This document shows, piece by piece, positions 56,447 through 64,000 of a stretch of DNA of 64,000 bases. Where the stretch lies: contig NC_079504.1 of assembly GCF_030052815.1 (NCBI RefSeq), positions 43,576,206 to 43,640,205 on the forward strand, given 5' to 3'. Every line of letters begins with the position of its first letter. The stretch's first letter is position 1. The translations under genes were made by a program, and so were the position numbers. This stretch comes from Hevea brasiliensis (lineage: Eukaryota; Streptophyta; Magnoliopsida; Malpighiales; Euphorbiaceae). The notes under the pieces were generated by a model, which saw only the letters and a program-made list of their open reading frames with translations, was not told where the DNA came from and did not search any database.

Positions 56447-59400
56447 TGTCACACCTAACCCCTCTGTAAGGCATAACAAGATTCCATAGAATACCTAATG
56501 AACTACCAAACTTTACTTACCGATAACTCATTAAGTACCCTACAAGGGATTTTAAAACAATTTTCTTACTTTTATAAGTGGTAAGCATTTTCTATTAGGT
56601 ATTAAAACATTTAATTAGAGTTTGAAAACTAGTTAAAATTTTTGCCCCATTTTATTTTTCAGCAAATTTTATAAAAATTTCGGCAGAGTGCCTGTATTTT
56701 GAGAAAACAGTTCTTCTAATACCTATAAAAAGCACTTCCAATGATTTATCTCAACAACTTCATCAAATCAACATCCATCCCAATCAATGTTATCATCATT
56801 TCTCAATTTCCAAAATTCAACATCATTAAAAATACTACTAAGTAATTTCATTCAAATTTAAACAAAATACTTCCATTCATATTTCATTAAAGATAAAACA
56901 ATTTACATACATTATTCCAAAATTTACATTAGGAAAAATCTAAACTAAAATTTATTACAAGTTTTATACAACTGCTCATGACTAGTTCTACATGTACATA
57001 CATTTACATACATCAAAATAATTTTTACATTCAGGGTATAAAATATACCTGATGGAACTTCAAGGAAGGTGGCTCCAAAATACAGCCATCGTTGAGTACT
57101 ATGACTCAGTGGTGCACAACATACTAAAATAATCTTTATGCGGAATTTAAATCATACTTATTCAAAAATTAAACTGAACATGAGATATAAAATTCAAAAC
57201 ATGATTTACAAGATTTTAATCCAAACAATTTCATTTCAAAAGTCTCAAAACAAATTCCATAAAAACACAGTTATATCATGCCATTCGAAACAAATATCAT
57301 CTCAATAGCTAGAGGCTAAGGAGAAGTCACATCACAAGGCTAGCTAGCTCAAATATATGAAAACCCATTCCTTTTCTTCTTCTACTGGCACACACCTCAA
57401 TACTTCAAGCAGAGAAGGAATCAAAATTCAAAACTGATTTCCCCCACTAATCGTGCTAGTGAGGTATTCAAATATATGATCATGACATTGTAGTTTCAAA
57501 ACTATCTTAACAATTTACTAAACATTTATTGTCATTTCAAAAACAAACAATTAATCTTTCAACAATTTAAATCAAAAGCATGATAAACATTTCAATCCTA
57601 TTGTGTCACAATTTAATATCTCAATTCATTCAAAAATAATTGCAAAAGAAAATTTACAGAAATTCTATGTTGTGCACAAACCTTATACGAGTCGCCTCTT
57701 GGCCTTGACTCAAAACCTCGAGTTCTTTCCCGGTATTCCTTTTCACTGAAACACACAGGTTCACAGTGTTTCAGTATCACAATTTATCATAATTCCAAAA
57801 ATAATTTCAAATCTGACTTTATTATGCTTAATTTGACGTTAGTTGAAATTTGTATTTCGGGATTACTATTCATGATACTATTTAAGTCAATTTCTTGACT
57901 TTCTAATGCTTAATAGGTATGGAGATTCTAATCTCACCCACATACCACATTTTAGTTACCTCACTTGTTGGTTTTGGTTGTTTTCTCAAATTTTAAGTCC
58001 TTTAGGCAAAATTGCAAATTTTTAGTTTTGGTGTCCTATTTTATAATATTCCATTGGTCATATTGCTATTAGAATTTGGCTACATTTTCTTCATAGAAAT
58101 CGTTCTTTATTGTCTTAACTTTATTCTCCTTTTTGAATCACTCCATTTGGAGTTTTGTAGCTCAAGTTATAGCCATTTGAACCATGGCTGCCGGATTAGT
58201 CTAACCCAGATTTTCTGGGCACCAACTTGGTTCTGGCTGTTTTAGGTCACCAAATTTGGATGGCTAAATGACTTGGTTAAGGGTATAATTTGGACTTGCG
58301 TTCTTTATAAAAGCTGTATGTCTATATCTCATATTTCTACTGGTAAAATTTCAGGTCATTTAAACCTGCATAGCCCAAGTTATGGCCAAATGAACAAATA
58401 CTTCATTTGGTCATTTTTGTACAGGGCAGAACACCCAATTCCGAATTTAGTCAATTTGTTCACTATGCTATAATCACTTTCTGGGCATGATTCCTAAATG
58501 AAAAATGTGTCATTTTGTGTCTAGTTCCATTCCCAATTGGCCTCACACCAATTGGGTTTATAAATTTTCAGTTTTGGTCCCTGAAAAGGACCTTGGTCAT
58601 GCTGCCTGCAGAATGACCATATCCAATCCAAATTCAAACTTAATTCCAACACTTCCTACACACCACAATTGGTCATACATTATCATTTTTCAACTCAAAC
58701 TAGGTCAAACACACTATTTGACCAATTCTCCTAGTTTTGTCTTCCAAAACCCTAGGTTCAAACCCTAATTCACTTGATTTGTTACATTTAATTGATTCCA
58801 AGTACACCAACACCATTTCTCAACTCATTCAAGCTTACATACACTTTTAATTCATTCAAAACACATCATATTCTCATACAACTATGGCTGGCCGAAATTC
58901 ACATATAGTCCTCCAAAGTTGTTTTCATTTCATTTTAAGTATATTTCTAGGTTTATTCAACTATAAACACAATTAATTCAACTAGAACTTCAAGTTTAGA
59001 TTACTAACCTTTATGCAGAATTTTTTCCTCTTCAAACTTCTTCCTTTCTTCTTTCTTTCTCCTTGAACCTTCTTTTCTAGTTGCCCAAACAAAGTTTAGT
59101 TATGGTAAATGAAGTTTCTATGGTGGGATTTTGTTGTCTTCAAGCTCAAAAGTGAGCTTCCATGGAGGATTTGGTGAGGGAGGGATGAGAGAGATGGGTC
59201 ACGGCAATTTGAAGAAGATGAAGGACTTTTTTTTTTCTTTTCTTTTTCTAAATATTTAACCTTTCGTAAGACCAAAAATTATCCAAAAATTTAAATTTTT
59301 AATTATAATGTTTATTGCATCATGCATGATGTCATGCATGATGTAATCACTTTTTCATTTTTTTTCTTTTTCTCTTTTTTTTCATTTATTTTTCTTTAGT

Positions 59401-59856
59401 TCTTTAATTTAATTTCTGATTCTGAAATTTTTTTTTCTTCGATTTTATTTGACAGTTAGGTCAGGAGTCAGCTCTAAGGGTCAATTGACTAAATTGCCCC
59501 TCTCCGGTTCGACCTAATTTGCAAATAATTCAATATTTCTTCTGGATCATTGACCTAATTATTTGACTGGATAGTCCTAAGGACCACGATGTCACATTTT
59601 ACGATTCGAAATTTGAGTTTAAATCGACCTCGCAATCCTTCACGAGAAGGTTACCCATTTCTGTGACTCTCGGCTCATTTAACTTCTTGTATTCTATTTT
59701 TCTTATTTGTACTTAACCATTTGACAATTACTAATTATTTGTTTTCAGGGATTATCTAGTTGTCTTAGATGTGGTTCTAACCCCCTTAATTATCCAGACC
59801 GACACCGGTCACCGGAATAGTGAAATATACTAGGCTATACAAATAGGGGTGTTACA
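56447..59856 (-). repeat. Tekay-like solo LTR, 3.4 kb
   Basis: It is bounded by a perfect GTATT duplication (56442-56446, 59857-59861) and by TGTCACACC and GGTGTTACA ends. Its right 1.5 kb matches the chromovirus 5' LTR at 4646-6158, and its last 300 bp match 1-296. No gag or pol is left. It gives the full extent of this LTR family. The short frames within (58012-58768) show no known motif. Confidence 0.92.
59317..59346. promoter_or_regulatory. Tandem palindromic RY-like motif, second LTR copy
   Basis: CATCATGCATGATG followed by GTCATGCATGATG, the same arrangement as at 5584-5613. Conservation between two diverged LTRs is seen; binding by B3 factors is inference. Confidence 0.4.
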
Positions 59857-60179
59857 GTATTGTACTGGTACTTATAGAAAATTAGAGTTATGTAATATTT
59901 TACATGTGAGTGATGATGTTTATGTTTATCTTAAATCTTTTAGGAGAGTATTTGTTAAACTATTATGCTTTAGAGCTTATGTATGTTAAGGTTCAAATTA
60001 TGAACCACTTGCATGTTAAAGATGTTTATGTAAAGTATAATGGTTTGTTATATGTTTGAGGGTTGATAGTACAGATGTTAAAGGTATGTTCATAGGTTTT
60101 AGGCTTGCTGCAAGTTTTAATAGCCTTAAGCTAACCCGATCCCTAGCACTGATAATGGCTTCCAGGCTGGGTCATTACA

Positions 60180-60743
60180 TTTAAGGTGATCCATGGGTTA
60201 ACAATAATAATAATTTTTATGTTGCTACTCCTCTTATTAATAGTCTGGATGATTTTAAGGTTTCAAGTTTAATGGATGGGTTGAGTTAGAATGTGGATTT
60301 GTTGCTTGAACTATTTCTTCCCCATGATGTCCATAATATTATTTTTATGCCTCTAAGTTTGTCTAGATGTATGGATATGAAAATGTGGCATTTCACCAAG
60401 TTAAGTAAATATAGTGTGAAATCAGGGTACCATGTTGTTGTTATTTATAATGGAGAATTATCTAATTATGTTGTTCCTAGTGAATGGAGAAAGATTTGAA
60501 AGCTCCTTATACCACCTAAAGTTAAAAATTTTGTTTGGAGGGCCGAGTTATTCTTCCTACAATAAGGAATTTAAGTAATAAAGCTATTGATATTAATGTG
60601 AATTGCACCATTTATGGTTGTGTTGAGAATGATCTACATGTCTTCTTATCTTCTCCACTTGCTAATAATTGTTAGAGGTGTTTCGGGTTGGATTTAGGTA
60701 CCAATTTCTTCCCATGCTTTATTGAATTTGTTAGTTATCTTTA
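60180..60743 (+). pseudogene. LINE post-RT region with zinc-binding segment
   Basis: It reads GDPWVNNNN, then ATPLINSLDDFKVSSLMDG, LPHDVHNIIFMPLSLSRCM, KMWHFTKLSKYSVKSGYHV and, after stops, PPKVKNFVWRAELFF. These are the blocks that follow RT in plant L1 elements (zf-RVT region). Broken by at least four stops and ended by the Copia LTR. Confidence 0.8.
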
Positions 60744-62875
60744 TGAAAAGAAAACACCTCCTAGGGTGCAAAAGTAGCATTTTTAAAATTTCGATCCCTA
60801 AGTATTTTCTATTTTAAAATCACATATATCTTTAGTTACAACTCTTGTAACATAATTGCTATTAGTTTATTTTCCATTAAGAAACTACAACCATATCTAA
60901 TATTAAGGCTTTAGGGATTTTACCCGAATAGGCATAGAATCAATTCTAACACCAAATTCGGGAAGCAAAGACGTACAAATGTTGGTCCTCTAGTCCATTC
61001 ACATAAACAACTTGATAAAGCTTCAACTTAATACCAAAATCCCTTTTGTGCTTCCTCTCTTGTTTTGGTCAACAACTTGTACAAGTGAAAGATATTGGTT
61101 TCTTTGGTTTTAATATTATAAAAGAGTAGAGAAATAATTTCTCTAACTTTAATTCAATAGCAACAACTTCTGATCTCTCTTGAATTAAACACAAGAAAGA
61201 AGAAAAAAGTGTTTGGCTTGAGAGAAAAATGAAGGAAGAAGAAGAAGAATCTCTAAAGTTATCTTCCAAAAAGAAGACTTGGCCTTTTTATACTTTAGGG
61301 ATTCGCATATCCCTAAAGCATAAAGTATTCCCTAACATTTAGGGATTTCACCAAAAGTAAAATGGCTTATTCCATTTTAGAGATTCCCATATCCCTAAAG
61401 TTGTGTTCTAATCTCTAACATTTAAAGATTTTAATTCCCTAAAGTCAATTAGTGGAAGACCACTAATTATACTAATTATTACTAACTTTACAAGTATTAA
61501 TATCTAATTCAACAATTACATGTGTTTTCAACCTTTGATTGTGCCACTTGTCAAATCTTTCATTAAGCCATAACACTTTAGAGAATTTCATTTTCCTAAA
61601 GTGCTATGAAATCTTTAATAAGCCATTTATCCAATTTTCTCCCATAAATTCTCAAGCAATAATAGCCAAATAAATTGTCCTAACTTGTTAATTAATTAAA
61701 CTCTTTTAGTTAATTAATCAAGCTTATATTTAAACACTTTAAATATTAGCTTACATTCTTCCATTATTGAATTTAGTTTTAAGTCATGCTAGAGACTTTG
61801 CAATCTAATTGCAAACTAAATTCATTAATTTAATTAATCAATTAAACTATTTAATTAATTAATCAAATTAATTATGCCTTCATCATTTTGTTCTTATATG
61901 TGTGACTTTTTAGGTTCATAACTAATTAGCAATAAGAATAATATTAACACTTTAATGTTATTTGAACTTTTTCCATACAAAGAGTAAAATTTCCACTCTT
62001 AGTTCTCATAAATCATGGTTAACACCTAGCATAGTGTACATGACTTCCCAACTGGTGATGAATTAATTCATTCCTTAAATTTTGAATCTTGATCATAAAT
62101 ACCATGCACTAAAATCTCTTTGTTAGATAATCCTGATTCCAGCTAGGGTCATGGTCATGTCAACCCCTAATTACTTGGAATCATATGTTTTTATTTTAAT
62201 TCTAATTCTTTATTAATAAGACTTTTTAATCAGAAACTCTTTCTAATTTAGTCTATCTATTATGGTCAGGAACTTTATTTATCAAGAATAATTTAGATAA
62301 GCATAGGATTTTATCCTTATTTACTTAGGGCTACGAATCCCATCCAAACACCTATCTCCATATATAACTAGTTGTATACCCATACCTAGTACAAGTATAT
62401 AGGTGGTATCAAACTCAAACTAGCCTATATACAAGATAAATATGTTATCTTAGGTGAAGAGATCATATGCACTATTGTGATCTAGATGACTATGTATTGA
62501 CAAGAGTAAACTCCATATAATAGCCATCTTTATATCACTAGTCCATCCTACTAATCTTATAAGTGCCCACTGTTTGTTAAATGGCATGAGACTCATTATC
62601 CCATCTTATTAGTATCTCATACTAATCTATGGAAGCAAATAGAGGTGACAGTTTATACGGCTAAATCGTACCTAATGAGGTATCCTTGACTATGAACCAT
62701 AAATTATAGCACTTGTGCTAGATTGTTCCGTTACTCATATTCTTAATATCTTAAAAATGAAACATCTAAACAACTAATAAAAGATATTTTCAATTAAATT
62801 TAAACCATTTAAATTAAAAGAAAAGATATTTGCCATTAATTGAGAATTAATATTTACATGATACAAATTACAAGT
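60744..62875 (-). repeat. Copia solo LTR, terminal ~25 bp lost
   Basis: On the - strand it aligns with the 3' LTR at 22901-24949 from ACTTGTAATTTGTATC near its start to GCACCCTAGGAGG and TTTCTTTTCA at its end. The first bases (the TATGCTCTAGAGCATA palindrome) are missing, and LINE coding sequence follows at once at 62876. No matching target duplication was seen. It splits the LINE between a VSYLYE segment and GNTIENIGSILRS. Confidence 0.82.
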
Positions 62876-63680
62876 GATGGTAATACCATAGAGAATATTG
62901 GTTCTATATTACGAAGCATATGTAATTGTCGAAATACAATGATTTGGCAAGGTAAGTCTTTGGTAGCAAGTGACATTGTGCAAGGTAGGTTGCATTGGCT
63001 GGATGAATGGTAGTTGGCTTGTGCTACTATGAATGCCTTTCTTGGTCTTGTGTTTGTGCAACATGTAATGTGGAGTAAGCCTTTGGAGTGGCACTTCAAG
63101 TGCATTGTTGATGCAGGGATTCATAAGGAGGATAATCACACTTCTTATGTTGTTGTTTTGTGTCATTTAAATGGTTCATTAATGTCGAGTTTAACAAGAT
63201 TTTAAAGTCTTATTTTCTTACCAAGTTTAGCTGAAACTCTTGCCCTTAGAGAGGCTTTTCTTAGGTTGAAAAATAGCAATATTGGTAATGCTGATATTGA
63301 AATGGATGCTAAAGTTGTGGTGGATATTATTCATTCTATTCAGAACGATTGGTCTGAGTTTGGACAAATTATTTATGATTGTAAGCAACTCTTATTTTAA
63401 GGGTCTGACTAGACCTAAGCTTGGATTAGGCAACAAGCTAATGTAGCAGCTCATTCTTTGACTAAGGCATCTACATTTTATATTAGTCCCACTTTTTGGT
63501 TTGAGCTTAAAGCTCTTTATGTAATTTTTTTTTTTTTGATGTTATTACAGGTTTTTTTACTTAACATTTAAGTTCTTAGTTGGGTGTATTGGAGAGACCT
63601 GCTAGCCTAGGTTTAGTTTTAACTATTATGTTAAGTTTTTCTTTGATTTTATTAATAAAATTATAATTGAAAAAAAAAAA
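62876..63680 (+). pseudogene. LINE C-terminal RNase H domain and poly(A) tail
   Basis: It encodes MIWQGKSLVASDIVQGRLHW, FKCIVDAGIHKEDNHTSYVV (RNase H block with the first Asp), AETLALREAFLRLK, IEMDAKVVVDIIHSIQ, NDWSEFGQIIYDCK and QANVAAHSLTKASTFYISPT. Stops occur near 63033, 63204 and 63400. The 3' untranslated end carries TTTATTAATAAAATTATA and an A run at 63670-63680. Confidence 0.88.
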
Positions 63681-64000
63681 AGAGTTAAGTGGTAGGGATG
63701 AGCATTATTCTATCTAAACTGAAATAGACTAAAAAATGATACTATTCAATTTTTCAATTTAATTATTTTTATTTGATAATTAAGTTAATTTAATTTTAAT
63801 AAATTCAATTTGATTTTTATATTAAATGAATTAAATTGATTGAATCGATTATATATCTTTTATATAAATATTATAAATAAAAATATTTATATTAAAATTT
63901 ATGAATTCAAATCAAAATTTAATTAGCTTGATTTGTTTTGATCACTAATTGAGCTTAAATTTTCATCTTAAGAACTATGATTTATTTGCTTTTATTAAAT
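63681..64000. other. Right LINE target duplication and AT-rich spacer
   Basis: AGAGTTAAGTGG (63681-63692) is the second duplication copy. The remaining ~300 bp are AT-rich, open with GGGATGAGCATTATTC, a beginning seen in some plant non-autonomous repeats, and show no gene. Confidence 0.6.

Larger units (their letters stand above)
54529..60179 (-). repeat. Gypsy solo LTR (2.2 kb) interrupted by a Tekay-like solo LTR
   Basis: On the - strand it begins TGTAATGACCCAGCCTGGAA and ends TTTTGATGTCA, a TG...CA pair. It lies in the LINE between NVWCNTY and GDPWVNNNN. The flanks TTTTA and TTTAA are only an imperfect target duplication. No coding was found. A 3.4 kb solo LTR is inserted in it. Family is assigned by its terminal sequence only. 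Confidence 0.7.
53433..63680 (+). mobile_element. 5'-truncated L1-type LINE, split by two solo LTRs
   Basis: LINE pieces at 53433-54528, 60180-60743 and 62876-63680 make about 2.5 kb. They run from inside the reverse transcriptase, through the C-terminal zinc-finger region, to the RNase H and a poly(A) end at 63670-63680. It is flanked by a 12-bp duplication (one mismatch). The 5' part (first ORF, endonuclease, start of RT) is absent, as usual for reverse-transcribed LINE insertions. Confidence 0.9.

Noticed and set aside
58012..58768. Short + strand frames in the Tekay solo LTR
   Set aside because: They lie inside a long LTR read on the other strand, without motifs, and are not conserved as a frame in the matching LTR at 4646-6158.
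56447..59856. Complete retrotransposon in this span
   Set aside because: TSDs bound a single LTR-like sequence with no gag, pol or second LTR, so it is a solo LTR.

Overview
This is a stretch of a plant nuclear genome, almost certainly a eudicot with a repeat-rich genome. It is AT-rich and holds Ty3/Gypsy chromovirus (Tekay/Del-like), Tat and Athila elements, Ty1/Copia elements with ~2 kb LTRs, plant L1-type LINE remnants, MITEs and long microsatellites. It has one intact intron-containing plant gene of the DUF506 (PDDEXK_6) family. The repeat style would fit Malpighiales such as Euphorbiaceae, but that is only an impression.

Left block (1-36,929): a nest of retrotransposons. The outermost visible element is an Athila-type Gypsy element on the + strand, with a gag remnant from 12,797 and pol from about 13,184. 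It is interrupted at 12,796 by a Tat/Ogre-like element on the - strand (long LTR 7,174-12,796, PBS at 7,155-7,171). The Tat LTR contains a Copia solo LTR (8,008-10,130, TSD AATAT). The Tat interior contains a Tekay-like chromovirus (1-6,158, - strand). The Athila pol is split at its RNase H/integrase border by a nearly complete Copia element (15,208-24,949). Downstream of pol the Athila part has two successive units of pol tail, post-pol ORF and LTR (LTRs at 30,086-31,572 and 35,462-36,929).

Middle (36,930-53,420): the only window of largely non-retroelement DNA. It starts with a broken F-box gene fragment (37,014-37,130). The intact DUF506 gene follows on the - strand (three exons, 38,198-40,955, 287 aa, TATA box at 41,119-41,127). 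Then come a short LINE remnant (42,067-42,940), a Tat-lineage element on the + strand (43,716-49,990) with an LTR, gag, protease, RT, two RNase H regions and an antisense ORF but no integrase and no 3' LTR, a (GA)n tract, a Mutator-like MITE (50,165-50,659) and AT-rich spacer.

Right block (53,421-63,692): a 5'-truncated L1-type LINE bounded by a 12-bp target duplication (one mismatch) and ending in poly(A). It was later split by two solo LTRs: a Gypsy LTR (54,529-60,179), itself hosting a 3.4 kb Tekay solo LTR (56,447-59,856, TSD GTATT), and a Copia LTR (60,744-62,875). The last ~300 bp are AT-rich spacer.

The only gene likely to be functional is DUF506. Every transposon reading frame seen is broken by stops or frameshifts, so the window is a layered, decayed repeat landscape around one host gene. 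No rRNA, intact tRNA or CRISPR array was seen.
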